Assembly: GCA_903878085.1 (NCBI GenBank)
Contig: CAIRGJ010000055.1
Location: forward strand, 141,222 to 205,221
Source: an uncultured Hyphomicrobiales bacterium
Lineage (GTDB): Bacteria > Pseudomonadota > Alphaproteobacteria > Rhizobiales > Xanthobacteraceae
Length of the DNA stretch: 64,000 bases
Direction: 5' to 3'
Part shown: piece by piece, positions 26,950 through 35,343 of the stretch
Position numbering within the stretch: position 1 is the stretch's first letter
Layout of the letters: every line of letters begins with the position of its first letter
The notes under the pieces: model-generated
The model's database searches: none
What the model was told of the DNA's origin: nothing
What the model saw: only the letters and a program-made list of their open reading frames with translations
Made by a program: the position numbers and the translations under genes

Positions 26950-28815
26950 ATGAGTCTAACTCAGGCTCTTTCGGCGGCAATTTCGGGACTGAAGGCCAAC
27001 CAGGCCGGTTTGGCGCTGGTCTCGGCCAACGTCGCCAATGCCAACACCCCGGGCTACATCCGCAAGACGGTCTCGCAGGTTGCCACCGCGGGCAACGATA
27101 CCGGCATCAGCGTCAACGTTACCGGTATTCAGCGCGAACTCGATACCTACGTGCAGCGCCAATTGCGGGTGGAGAATTCCGGCGCGACTTATGCCGATAC
27201 GCTCGCTCAGGCCTATAAGCAATTGCAGGACGTATACGGGACGCCGGGGTCCGGCAACACGCTGGAAAGCGTCTACAACAGCTTCACCACGGCCCTGCAA
27301 ACATTATCGAGCAGCCCAGACGATCCGGCTGCGCGCAGCGCGGTAATCAGCGCCGCGCAGTTGTTGACGCAGCAGCTCAACCAATCGAGCCACAGCATCC
27401 AGGCTTTGCGTGGTGACGCCGAGCTTGGCATCTCCGATGCGGTGACCAAGGCCAACCAGGCGATGAGTCAAATCGCCAGCCTCAATCTAAGAATTGCCGC
27501 TTCCCCCGCCGCCGATGGCGCTACCGCTACGCTGATGGATCAGCGCGATACCTATGTCGATCAACTGTCGCAGTTGATGGACATCAACGTTATCAAGAAT
27601 ACAGATGGCCAGATTTCCATTTTCACCAATTCGGGCATTCAACTAGTCGGTACCCAAGCGTCGAAGATCAATTTCAACCCGCAGGGCATGATGACTGCGG
27701 CTGCTACTTGGAGCGCGGATCCGACCAAGTGCACGGTCGGCACACTCTCGCTGCTCTCGCCAAACGGCAGTTCGGTCGATTTGATCGAGTCGCATTCCGT
27801 CCGTTCGGGGAAGATCGCGGCCTATCTGCAGATGCGCGATCAGGAACTGGTGCAGGCTCAAAGCCAGATCGATGCGGTCGCTGCCGGCATGGCCAGTGCG
27901 CTGTCGGACAAGACCACCGCCGGCACCAGTGCGACGTCGGGCCTGCAGAATGGATTCGACGTCGACATTAGCGGCATGTCGGCCGGCAACAAGATTACAA
28001 TCAACTACACAGATTCGCTGACCCAAACGGCCCACACCATCTCTCTTGTCCGGGTCGACGATACAACCGCCTTGCCGTTGTCCAATGACGCGACCGCTTC
28101 GCCGAACGACAAGGTGGTCGGCGTCAATTTTGCCGGCGGCATCGGCTCGGTAATGGCGCAGATCACCGCGGCGCTCGGCGGCACCGGATTGGTGGCGTCG
28201 AACCCCTCCGGCAACACGCTGGAAGTGCTTGACGATGGCGCCGGCAACATCGTCGATGTCACGTCCGTGTCGACGACCAAAACCGCGACTTCACTGCTCG
28301 GCGGCAGCGCCGAACTGCCGTTTTTCACCGATGGCACGCAGCCTTATACCGGGGCAACAACCGCGCTGGGTTCGCAGAGCATCGGCTTTGCCGGGCGCAT
28401 TTCAATCAATGCGGCGCTGCTGGCCGATCCGTCGAAACTCGTCAGCTATCAGACTGGCACTGCGGCCGGCGACAGCACGCGCCCGGATTTCATTTTTCAA
28501 CAGCTCACGGCCGGTTCGCTGCAATTTTCGCCGGATACCGGCATCGGCAGCGCCAGCACGCCATTTTCAGGTTCGATCTCGAAGTTCCTGCGGCAGGTCA
28601 TCAGCCAGCAGGGCGAAGCCGCTGACTCCGCTAACAATCTCAAGCAGGGCCAGGACGTGGTGTTGTCCTCTTTGCAGCAGCGTTTCAACGATGGCTCTAG
28701 CGTGAACGTCGACCAGGAGATGGCGACGTTGCTGACGTTGCAGAACGCCTACGCTGCCAATGCGCGGGTGCTGTCGACGGTCAAGGACATGTTCGACACT
28801 TTGATGAAGATGTGA
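26950..28815 (+). CDS. flgK: Hook-filament junction protein FlgK (HAP1)
   Basis: 621 residues. The start MSLTQALSAAISGLKANQAG with SANVANANTPGYIRK is the FlgK/FlgE-type D0 signature; the end NVDQEMATLLTLQNAYAANA-RVLSTVKDMFDTLM is the FlgK C terminus. It forms the first ring between hook and filament. The central region has Ser/Thr-rich beta domains. It follows flgE by 40 bp and precedes flgL by 7 bp. Confidence 0.95.
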   Translation: MSLTQALSAAISGLKANQAGLALVSANVANANTPGYIRKTVSQVATAGNDTGISVNVTGIQRELDTYVQRQLRVENSGATYADTLAQAYKQLQDVYGTPGSGNTLESVYNSFTTALQTLSSSPDDPAARSAVISAAQLLTQQLNQSSHSIQALRGDAELGISDAVTKANQAMSQIASLNLRIAASPAADGATATLMDQRDTYVDQLSQLMDINVIKNTDGQISIFTNSGIQLVGTQASKINFNPQGMMTAAATWSADPTKCTVGTLSLLSPNGSSVDLIESHSVRSGKIAAYLQMRDQELVQAQSQIDAVAAGMASALSDKTTAGTSATSGLQNGFDVDISGMSAGNKITINYTDSLTQTAHTISLVRVDDTTALPLSNDATASPNDKVVGVNFAGGIGSVMAQITAALGGTGLVASNPSGNTLEVLDDGAGNIVDVTSVSTTKTATSLLGGSAELPFFTDGTQPYTGATTALGSQSIGFAGRISINAALLADPSKLVSYQTGTAAGDSTRPDFIFQQLTAGSLQFSPDTGIGSASTPFSGSISKFLRQVISQQGEAADSANNLKQGQDVVLSSLQQRFNDGSSVNVDQEMATLLTLQNAYAANARVLSTVKDMFDTLMKM

Positions 28816-28822
28816 GGATGCT

Positions 28823-30328
28823 ATGAGTGTCTCAACAGTCGGTGGCTCAGCGGGAATTGCGATCCAGCAATTGGTCGGCATGCGTGCCCAGTTCGACGAC
28901 TTGCAGCGTCAGCTCAGCACCGGCCAGAAGTCGTCGACTTATGCAGGATTGGGCCTCGACCGCGGCATCACGGTCAGCTTAAACGCGCAACTCTCGGCGA
29001 TCGGCGGCTACGACAGCACGATTGCCAATGTGGGCACCCGCATCAATCTGATGAACACGGCGCTCGGCCAGATGACGTCCATCTCCAGCAATGTGAAGGC
29101 GGCGATGGTGCAGGCGAATACCACCGGAAACGGCTTCGGGCCGAGCGTTGCGCAGCAGACCGCACAGTCCTCCCTCGACCAATTGCTCAGCTTGCTCAAC
29201 ACTCAGGCTGGTGGCCGTTATCTGTTTTCGGGCCGCGCCACCGACCAGCCGGCGGTCGAAACCACCGACCATATTCTCAATGGCGATGGCAGCAAGGCTG
29301 GCCTCAAGCAGTTGATTTCCGAGCGCACCCAGGCGGATCTCGGTGCCGACGGCCTCGGCCGCCTGGTGGTCAGCCAGCCCAGCGCAACCGATGTATCGGT
29401 TGCGGAAGATTCGACCTCGCCGTTCGGCTTCAAACTTGCGTCTGTGACGTCAAATCTGAACGGCGCCATCGTCACCGGCCCAACCGGTTCGCCGGCTTCC
29501 TTGGATATCGACTTGTCCGGTGGTAATCCGAACGCCGGAGACACGGTTTCGTTGCGGTTCAATCTGCCCGACGGCACCAGCCAGAATATGACGCTGACCG
29601 CCACCGCCAGTTCGTCCCCAGGGACCGGTCAGTTCAGTATCGGCGCCACGCCGGCCGATACGGCGCTCAATCTGAAGAACGCGATCACCGCCGGGGTTTC
29701 CACGCTCGGTGCGACGTCGCTTACGGCGGCGTCCGCAGTCGCGGCTTCCAACGACTTCTTTGACGCCGACCTCAATAATCCGCCGCAGCGGGTCAATGGT
29801 CCGCCATTCAACACGGCCACCAGTATGACCGCCGGCACGGCTGCCAATTCCGTGATCTGGTACACCGGCGAAGCAGGCACCGGCTCCGCGCGAGGGACTG
29901 CCACTGCCGGTATCGACACGTCTCTGTCGATCTCCTATGGCGCGCGCGCCAACGAGCAGGGTTTTCGTGCCGTCGTGCAAAACACCGCGACGTTGGCCGC
30001 GCTGCCGATATCGGCGAGCGATCCCAACGCGGCGCAGTTGAGCGCGGCGCTCAACCAAAGGCTCAACACCAATCTGAGCGGCGCACCCGGCGATCAGACT
30101 CTCACCAACATCGCGACCGATCTGGCCAGCGCGCAAACGGCGATGAAGGCTGCGAAAGACCGGCACAGCCAGACCAGCGCGACGCTGGGCGATTTCCTGC
30201 AGCAGATCCAGGGCGTTTCGAACGAGCAGGTCGGCACCGAATTGCTGGCATTGCAGACGCGCATGCAGGCTTCGATGCAGACCACGGCGATGCTGTTTCA
30301 GACCAGCCTGGTCAATTATCTAAAATAG
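28823..30328 (+). CDS. flgL: Hook-filament junction protein FlgL (HAP3)
   Basis: 501 residues. The N terminus has the flagellin-type helix AIQQLVGMRAQFDDLQRQLSTGQKSSTYAGL and the C terminus ASLQTRMQASMQTTAMLFQT-type D0 helix ending SLVNYLK. This is larger than E. coli FlgL (about 317 residues) owing to a Thr/Gly-rich middle domain at about residues 190-340. It joins FlgK to the filament. Last gene of the flgE operon, convergent with flaF. Confidence 0.9.
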   Translation: MSVSTVGGSAGIAIQQLVGMRAQFDDLQRQLSTGQKSSTYAGLGLDRGITVSLNAQLSAIGGYDSTIANVGTRINLMNTALGQMTSISSNVKAAMVQANTTGNGFGPSVAQQTAQSSLDQLLSLLNTQAGGRYLFSGRATDQPAVETTDHILNGDGSKAGLKQLISERTQADLGADGLGRLVVSQPSATDVSVAEDSTSPFGFKLASVTSNLNGAIVTGPTGSPASLDIDLSGGNPNAGDTVSLRFNLPDGTSQNMTLTATASSSPGTGQFSIGATPADTALNLKNAITAGVSTLGATSLTAASAVAASNDFFDADLNNPPQRVNGPPFNTATSMTAGTAANSVIWYTGEAGTGSARGTATAGIDTSLSISYGARANEQGFRAVVQNTATLAALPISASDPNAAQLSAALNQRLNTNLSGAPGDQTLTNIATDLASAQTAMKAAKDRHSQTSATLGDFLQQIQGVSNEQVGTELLALQTRMQASMQTTAMLFQTSLVNYLK

Positions 30329-30337
30329 CTTGCAGCC

Positions 30338-30736
30338 TCACCCGGCGCTGCTGGTGCGGCTTGGCGGTTCGGCCGCGCGTGCGATCAGCCCCGCCGCCAG
30401 CTCGCGATTAATGCTGATCAGGGAGTCGAGCTTTTCCGGAGTCGGATCGGCCTGGAGCGCGATGGTCTGCTTGAATACGAATATTCCGAGATTGGCGATA
30501 TTCTGGCGCACATCGGCGGGCAATGGGTTTTTAGGGCTGGTCGCCGACGTTACAAAGATCGACCACAGCGTGCGGTTATTAATCAGCGCCGCGTGTAGCT
30601 CCGGGCGGCGGTCATCCCAGCCGTCGCGAATAGCCTGCAGCCGCCTCGCCGCGTCCAACAGCAGATCGGCTTCCAGATCACGCGGATTTCCGGTCTGTCT
30701 TGCGATCTTGCCGTACGCGTCCGTCGCGTGTCGCAT
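30338..30736 (-). CDS. flaF: Flagellin biosynthesis regulator FlaF (copy 1)
   Basis: 132 residues from ATG 30736 (MRHATDAYGKIARQTGNPRD). Conserved blocks are DLEADLLLDAARRLQ, NNRTLWSIFVTSAT and LPADVRQNIANLGIFVFKQT. In Caulobacter FlaF promotes flagellin synthesis and secretion, opposing FlbT. The start lies inside flbT, with a 59-nt overlap, so translation is probably coupled. A second copy lies at 33935-34303. Confidence 0.9.
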   Translation of the reverse strand: MRHATDAYGKIARQTGNPRDLEADLLLDAARRLQAIRDGWDDRRPELHAALINNRTLWSIFVTSATSPKNPLPADVRQNIANLGIFVFKQTIALQADPTPEKLDSLISINRELAAGLIARAAEPPSRTSSAG

Positions 30737-31112
30737 GATCCAGCAGGTCCTTTTCGTAGGCAATTAGAATCTTTGCGCTCTTGAGCGCCTTGTACATTTC
30801 ACCGGCCATGATGTGATTGCTGATCGCTTCGATATGCGGCCACGTGCTGGGCACTGCCTGTACAAGCTCGCGCATCAGCGTGAAATAGGTCTCGTGGTGC
30901 GCGATTGGATCGCGCGCCGTGTACATCAGTTGAACGACGAAATAGATGCGCTTGGCCGGCGTATCCGCCTGAGCCGGCGTCATGATATCCTTCTCGCGCA
31001 GGATCGGCGCTTTGCCTTCGATGAGCAGCCGTGTGCGCTGATCGCCATTGGTGACGATGCATTCGCCGAGGACGAATCGTTCGCCAGGCTTAAGTTCGAC
31101 TTTGAGGCCCAT
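30678..31112 (-). CDS. flbT: Flagellin mRNA regulator FlbT
   Basis: 144 residues from ATG 31112, with AAGGAG 9 bp upstream. The start MGLKVELKPGERFVLGECIV and the central AKRIYFVVQLMYTARDP are FlbT signatures. In Caulobacter FlbT binds the 5' leader of flagellin mRNA and controls its stability until the hook is complete. It lies directly downstream of the flagellin gene and overlaps flaF by 59 nt. Only one flbT is present although flaF and flagellin are each duplicated. Confidence 0.9.
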   Translation of the reverse strand: MGLKVELKPGERFVLGECIVTNGDQRTRLLIEGKAPILREKDIMTPAQADTPAKRIYFVVQLMYTARDPIAHHETYFTLMRELVQAVPSTWPHIEAISNHIMAGEMYKALKSAKILIAYEKDLLDHATRDGRVRQDRKTDRKSA

Positions 31113-31191
31113 GGGACGCCGCTCCTTGCGGCAAATCGTCAATCGCGGCCGGCGTCGAGAAAGAGTTCTGCCTCGGACCTAACGCGCTAGG

Positions 31192-32007
31192 TTACTGGAA
31201 AAGCTTCAGAACGTTCTGGTCGGCCTGAGAGGCGAGCGATAGCGCCGTGGTCGATAGTTGCTGGCGGGTCTGCAGAGCGAGAAGGTTCGCGCCTTCCTCG
31301 TTGCTGTCGGCGAGCGTAAGCCCGTCAGCGCCGGTGTTCAAGGTATTGATCATCGCCTTGGTAAAATCTTGACGAATTTGTACGGTTTGTAGATTCGAAC
31401 TCAGCGCCTGCGATTGCGACCGCAAGGTGACCAGCGACGTCGTCAACTGGGCGCCGGCGGCTGTAATATCGCTGTTGGATGCCCAGCTATTGGTCGATGC
31501 GCTCATCGCAAGCGCACCGGCAGTTGTGTCGTCATAGCCGCTGATGACGACATTCGAGCTTCCGGTTTCATTGAGCGTGATCGTAAGGTTGCTGTTTCCG
31601 ATCAGGTTAACGCCATTGAAGCCGGAGTCGGAGGAAAGCAGATCGATTTGACCTCGAAGCGCATCGTATTGCGCGGCCAGAGTGGCGCGCACGGTGGGAT
31701 CGGTCGTCTGTTGTGCCTGACTGACCAGGGATTGGGCCGACTGAACCAGCTTGGTGATCGCCGTGATGCCGTTGTTGGCGGCTTGGATGGTGTTGATGCC
31801 GGTCGTCATGGTGTCGAGCAGCGCATTGAGGTCGTTAGCGCGGACATTCAGGCCCTGGGCCGTGAAGTAATTGATCGGATTATCGAGCGCGGAATTGACC
31901 CGCTTGCCGGTGGCAAGCTTTGTCTGCGTGGACGTGATCAGCTCCGACGTCTGCTGCAATTGCAGAAGATTGGATCGAACGCCGCTCGAGAGAACAATAT
32001 CGCTCAT
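31192..32007 (-). CDS. Flagellin 1
   Basis: 271 residues, the small size typical of alphaproteobacteria. The N-terminal D0/D1 helices begin MSDIVLSSGVRSNLLQLQQT and include LATGKRVNSALDNP; the C terminus ends LSTTALSLASQADQNVLKLF. The middle (about 140-190) is Ser/Thr/Asn-rich (NETGSSNVVISGYDDTTAG) and could carry O-glycans. It is the filament subunit. It differs from flagellin 2 mainly in this middle part. Downstream are flbT and flaF; a full CtrA-like box lies about 84 bp upstream. Confidence 0.95.
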   Translation of the reverse strand: MSDIVLSSGVRSNLLQLQQTSELITSTQTKLATGKRVNSALDNPINYFTAQGLNVRANDLNALLDTMTTGINTIQAANNGITAITKLVQSAQSLVSQAQQTTDPTVRATLAAQYDALRGQIDLLSSDSGFNGVNLIGNSNLTITLNETGSSNVVISGYDDTTAGALAMSASTNSWASNSDITAAGAQLTTSLVTLRSQSQALSSNLQTVQIRQDFTKAMINTLNTGADGLTLADSNEEGANLLALQTRQQLSTTALSLASQADQNVLKLFQ

Positions 32008-32090
32008 GGCAGACTCCTTGCCTGCGTGGTCAAATCGCTTGACGGCGATAATGAATTGTTAGGGTTGATGGAACGTTAATGACCGTGACA

Positions 32091-32109
32091 TTAATCAATA
32101 ATTAACCAT
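32091..32109. promoter_or_regulatory. Full CtrA-like box upstream of flagellin 1
   Basis: TTAA-TCAATAA-TTAACCAT: two TTAA half-sites separated by exactly 7 nt and ending in the CCAT extension seen at the other sites. It lies about 84 bp before the flagellin 1 start on the minus strand. Confidence 0.6.
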
Positions 32110-32203
32110 GAGTGTTCCGCGCCTGAAAAATAGCATCATTGGGCGCGCTTGGCGGAGCTGCGGGAAGTAGGGAGGTCTCTGAAGCGACACCAATCCGAAA
32201 CCT

Positions 32204-32211
32204 ATGGTTAA
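32204..32211 (-). promoter_or_regulatory. CtrA-like half-site
   Basis: ATGGTTAA on the plus strand. It is 197 bp upstream of flagellin 1 and 110 bp upstream of the asparagine-synthetase-like gene, so its target is not clear. Confidence 0.35.
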
Positions 32212-32260
32212 CGCTTCATGTGGAACAATGAACGGGGCGGCCTGCTGTGCGGCCAAATAC

Positions 32261-32286
32261 AGCTTCCACCATCCAGGGTGGAAGCT
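32261..32286 (+). promoter_or_regulatory. Leader hairpin before the asparagine-synthetase-like gene
   Basis: AGCTTCCACC (32261-32270), 6-nt loop, GGTGGAAGCT (32277-32286): a perfect 10-bp stem ending 34 bp before the start codon at 32321. It may affect translation or transcription of the gene. There is no T-run. Confidence 0.4.
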
Positions 32287-32320
32287 TGGCGTCTGAGAAT
32301 TCCCCCGAAGGAAGACTGCA

Positions 32321-33919
32321 ATGTGCGGAATCGCGGTAGCGATCGACTGGCCGGATCGCGAAGCGGTTGTTCGGCAACTCATTGGCGGGATTCTCCACCG
32401 GGGAGATATAACGGACCCAATCTTCTCTCCGCGGCTCAATAGCGCGATGTGCACGCGTCGCCTGCGTATCGTCGATGCCGAACACGCCATTCAACCCCAG
32501 CTTTCGTCCGATGGGCGTATCGCGGTCGCATTCAACGGCGAAATCTACAATTACCGCGAGTTGAGGCGCGATCTGCAAGAGCATGGCATCGTCTTCAAGA
32601 CGGAGTCGGACACCGAGGTCCTCGCGAACGCTTTGCAGGCCTGGGGGCCGGCAGCGCTCGGCAAGTTCGTAGGGATGTTTGCCTTCGTTGCGATCGATAC
32701 GGTCACCGGGAGCTTTCTCGCGGCGCGCGACCCGTTTGGCGTTAAGCCGCTTTACGTTATTCAGTCGAAATCCAGCTACTTGTTCTGCTCCGAGATGCGA
32801 CCGTTACTTGACGCCGCCGAGGTTGGCGACGTCATGCTGTTGCCGCCAGGCTATATGTTAAGCCGCAATACCTGCGCGCCTTTCGCGACCTCCATTGGCG
32901 TGCCGACGATTGCGCCTCTGGCGGGCGGCGCGAGATCGCTAGATGGCCTTCTCAGCGATGCGGTGCAGACGCGTCTGCCGGACAATCTTCCGGTCGCAAC
33001 CATGTTCAGCGGCGGTATCGACAGTACGCTGATCGCGCACTACACGCGCCGCTTTCGTCCAGAAGCGCCAGGCTATTTCGTCGGTGGTCAAAATGCGCCG
33101 GACTATCGATACGCTGCTGAATACGCCGATCGGACCGGCTTCGACCTTCGTTGCGTGCCGTTCGACGCGGATAGCGATCAGGTCTTTTCGCTGATCGACG
33201 ATGTTGTCGCCATTACCGAGTCTTTTGAGCCGAATTTGGTTCGCGGCGCAGTCTGCTCGCTTGCCGTTTCGGAGAGAATTCACAAAGACGGCTTTCGCGT
33301 CGCCTTGTGCGGGGAGGGCGCCGACGAATTGTTCTGCGGGTACCCGCCGCTCGAAATCGCCTTCCAGGATGACATTGTCGTAGGCCAGTCGCTGCGGAAC
33401 GAATGTCTCAGCCTCATGCATCGCATCAGCCTGCAGCGGGTCGATCGATGTTCGATGCACTATCAACTCGAGACCCGAGAGCCATTTCTCGATCCGTCGG
33501 TCGTGAACTTCGCCCTGAATGCCGATCCGTCAGCGCTTGTGGGTAACGTCGGCGGCCAGGTCGTCGGCAAGAAAGTTCTTCGGGAGATCTACGATCTCTA
33601 TCCCGACGAGCTTCCGGCCCTCATTCGGGATCGCACGAAAGTGCCCTTCGGTGAGGGCGCGGGGCTTGACGCGACGCCGGAGGACTCGTCTTGGAAGGCT
33701 CGCTTCCACGAGGCTACCAGTGAGCAGGATTTCAGCGACGGGAAAAAGGAATTCGCGGCGTTCGGAATCCAGACGCGGGAAGAACTCTTCTATATTCGCA
33801 AGCTTGCGAGGTCGATGGACATCAGCCGCGTGCCGCATCTGCGGGGCCGCGCTTCGATAGCTTTCCCGGTCGAGAAATATCGCGAGAAGCTCAAGGCCTA
33901 CGCGTACGCCAGCCTTTAG
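32321..33919 (+). CDS. Asparagine-synthetase-like glutamine amidotransferase
   Basis: 532 residues. Cys 2 after the start Met (MCGIAVAIDW) is the glutaminase nucleophile, fixing the start. The class II amidotransferase domain has HRGD, FNGEIYNYRELRRDL and RDPFGVKPLY. The synthetase domain has the PP-loop FSGGIDSTLIAHY near residue 230, CGEGADELFCGY, and ETREPFLDPSVVNFAL. A classical AsnB makes asparagine from aspartate and glutamine. Its position between two flagellin-flaF modules instead suggests amidation of a surface or flagellar sugar, as known for some asparagine-synthase-like enzymes; this is inference. Confidence 0.85.
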   Translation: MCGIAVAIDWPDREAVVRQLIGGILHRGDITDPIFSPRLNSAMCTRRLRIVDAEHAIQPQLSSDGRIAVAFNGEIYNYRELRRDLQEHGIVFKTESDTEVLANALQAWGPAALGKFVGMFAFVAIDTVTGSFLAARDPFGVKPLYVIQSKSSYLFCSEMRPLLDAAEVGDVMLLPPGYMLSRNTCAPFATSIGVPTIAPLAGGARSLDGLLSDAVQTRLPDNLPVATMFSGGIDSTLIAHYTRRFRPEAPGYFVGGQNAPDYRYAAEYADRTGFDLRCVPFDADSDQVFSLIDDVVAITESFEPNLVRGAVCSLAVSERIHKDGFRVALCGEGADELFCGYPPLEIAFQDDIVVGQSLRNECLSLMHRISLQRVDRCSMHYQLETREPFLDPSVVNFALNADPSALVGNVGGQVVGKKVLREIYDLYPDELPALIRDRTKVPFGEGAGLDATPEDSSWKARFHEATSEQDFSDGKKEFAAFGIQTREELFYIRKLARSMDISRVPHLRGRASIAFPVEKYREKLKAYAYASL

Positions 33920-33934
33920 GCTGGCCTCGGTAGG

Positions 33935-34303
33935 TCAGGCGGCGCTGGCCAGCCCGGCGGCAAGGTTGCGGTTGATCTCGATCAGGGGGGATATTTTTTC
34001 CGGTTTTGGCTCCGCCAAGATCGCGATCGTGTGCTTCATCACGAAAATTCCCAGGTTCGCCACGTTTTGCCTGATGGCCTGTGGCAATGGGTTATCGGAT
34101 TTAGTCACTGTCGAAATGAAGATGGTCCAAAGCATGCGATTGTAGCGAAGTGCATCGTTAAGGTCATTGGCGCTTTTCAATTCCCAATTGTCCTGAACTT
34201 TCAGCAGCCGAAGGGCGGCGTCCAGGAGCAAATCGGCTTCCGTAGCGCGCGGGGAGGCAATCTTCTCTGAAACCGTCTTATAGAGGCGCGTGGCACTGTA
34301 CAT
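33935..34303 (-). CDS. flaF: FlaF paralogue (copy 2)
   Basis: 122 residues. EADLLLDAALRLLKVQDNWE, RYNRMLWTIFISTVTKSDNP and AIRQNVANLGIFVMKHTIAI align with copy 1. It is downstream of flagellin 2 on the same strand, separated by 218 bp that contains a terminator. No flbT accompanies it. A plausible role is as the dedicated FlaF for flagellin 2. The stop is 15 bp from the convergent asparagine-synthetase-like gene. Confidence 0.85.
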   Translation of the reverse strand: MYSATRLYKTVSEKIASPRATEADLLLDAALRLLKVQDNWELKSANDLNDALRYNRMLWTIFISTVTKSDNPLPQAIRQNVANLGIFVMKHTIAILAEPKPEKISPLIEINRNLAAGLASAA

Positions 34304-34447
34304 AAACTAATTCCACCTTCTCGTCGCAGGCTGAAGCCGAACGTATCGTCCTATTATTAATAATGAATTTTGGACGCGCGCGGATTGCCTTCGTTTTGCG
34401 CAAGGCAGATTGTTGTGTCTGACGACATATTATCCAGCAACCATTGA

Positions 34448-34455
34448 TTAACCAT
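34448..34455 (+). promoter_or_regulatory. CtrA-like half-site upstream of flaF copy 2
   Basis: TTAACCAT in the gap between flagellin 2 and flaF copy 2, about 145 bp before the flaF start. No second half-site at N7. Confidence 0.35.
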
Positions 34456-34467
34456 AAGCGCGAAACC

Positions 34468-34497
34468 AAAAAAAAAACGGCGGCCCGAAGGCCGCCG
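34468..34497 (-). terminator. Intrinsic terminator of flagellin 2
   Basis: CGGCGGCC (34478-34485), loop CGAA, GGCCGCCG (34490-34497). On the minus strand it is followed by nine or more T residues. It lies 25 bp past the flagellin 2 stop, separating flagellin 2 from flaF copy 2. Confidence 0.95.
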
Positions 34498-34521
34498 CTT
34501 GAGCTTGGACTATTCCGAGGC

Positions 34522-35343
34522 TTACTGGAACAGCTTCAGAACGTTCTGATCGGCCTGCGACGCGAGCGACAGGGCGGTCGTCGACAGCTGCTGGCGGGTC
34601 TGCAACGCGAGCAGGTTGGCGCCTTCCTGGTTCGAATCGGCCAGGGTAAGATCGGCTGAGCCGGTCTGCAGCGTGTTGATGGTCGCCTTGGTGAAGTCCT
34701 GACGAACCTGAACGGTCGTCAAGCTGGCACCGAGAGCCTGCGACTCCGAACGCAGCGAGGTGAGCGCTGTGGTCAGGGCGGTGCTGGCCGCAGAAATGTC
34801 GGAGGTGCCAGCCCAGGAGTTGGTCGAGTTAGCGATGCTGAGCGGGGCGTTGTTGGCGTTGGTGTAGTTGACGCCGACCACGGCCGTGCTGGAGGTGTTG
34901 GTTTCGTTCAGCTTGACGGTCAGGGTGTCGCCACCAAGCAGGTTGATGCCGTTGAAGCCCGAGTCACTGGCGAGCTGGCCGACCTGGGTCAGAAGGGCGT
35001 CGAACTGCGTGGCAAGGCTGGCGCGGACCGTCGTGTCGGAGGTCTGCTGGGCCTGGCTGGTCAACGACTGCGCCGACTGCACCAGTTTGGTGATCGCCGA
35101 GATGCCGTTGTTGGCCGCCTGAATCGTGTTGATACCGTTGGACATCGAGTCCAGCAGGTTGCTCAGGTCGTTGGCGCGGTTATTGAGGCCCTGCGCAGTG
35201 AAGAAGTTGTTCGGATTATCGAGGGCCGAGTTGACGCGCTTGCCGGTCGCAAGCTTGGTCTGGGTGGACCCGATCAGGTCCGAAGTCTGCTGCAACTGCA
35301 GCAAGTTCGAACGCACGCCGGAGGAAAGAACGATGTCGGACAT
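34522..35343 (-). CDS. Flagellin 2
   Basis: 273 residues. Its first 28 residues match flagellin 1 except SD for SE and IGS for ITS, and the ends are nearly identical (LLALQTRQQLSTTALSLASQ). The central segment is different, NETNTSSTAVVGVNYTNANN, again rich in Thr/Ser/Asn. A strong terminator follows, so it is a monocistronic high-expression unit and perhaps the major filament subunit. A CtrA-like half-site is 107 bp upstream. Confidence 0.95.
   Translation of the reverse strand: MSDIVLSSGVRSNLLQLQQTSDLIGSTQTKLATGKRVNSALDNPNNFFTAQGLNNRANDLSNLLDSMSNGINTIQAANNGISAITKLVQSAQSLTSQAQQTSDTTVRASLATQFDALLTQVGQLASDSGFNGINLLGGDTLTVKLNETNTSSTAVVGVNYTNANNAPLSIANSTNSWAGTSDISAASTALTTALTSLRSESQALGASLTTVQVRQDFTKATINTLQTGSADLTLADSNQEGANLLALQTRQQLSTTALSLASQADQNVLKLFQ

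Larger units (their letters stand above)
32008..32320. other. Regulatory intergenic region between flagellin 1 and the asparagine-synthetase-like gene
   Basis: 313 bp with no gene. It contains a full TTAA-N7-TTAA box (32091-32105), a second TTAACCAT half-site (32204-32211) and a 10-bp hairpin near the asparagine-synthetase-like gene (32261-32286). No sigma-54 element was found for the flagellin. Confidence 0.5.
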
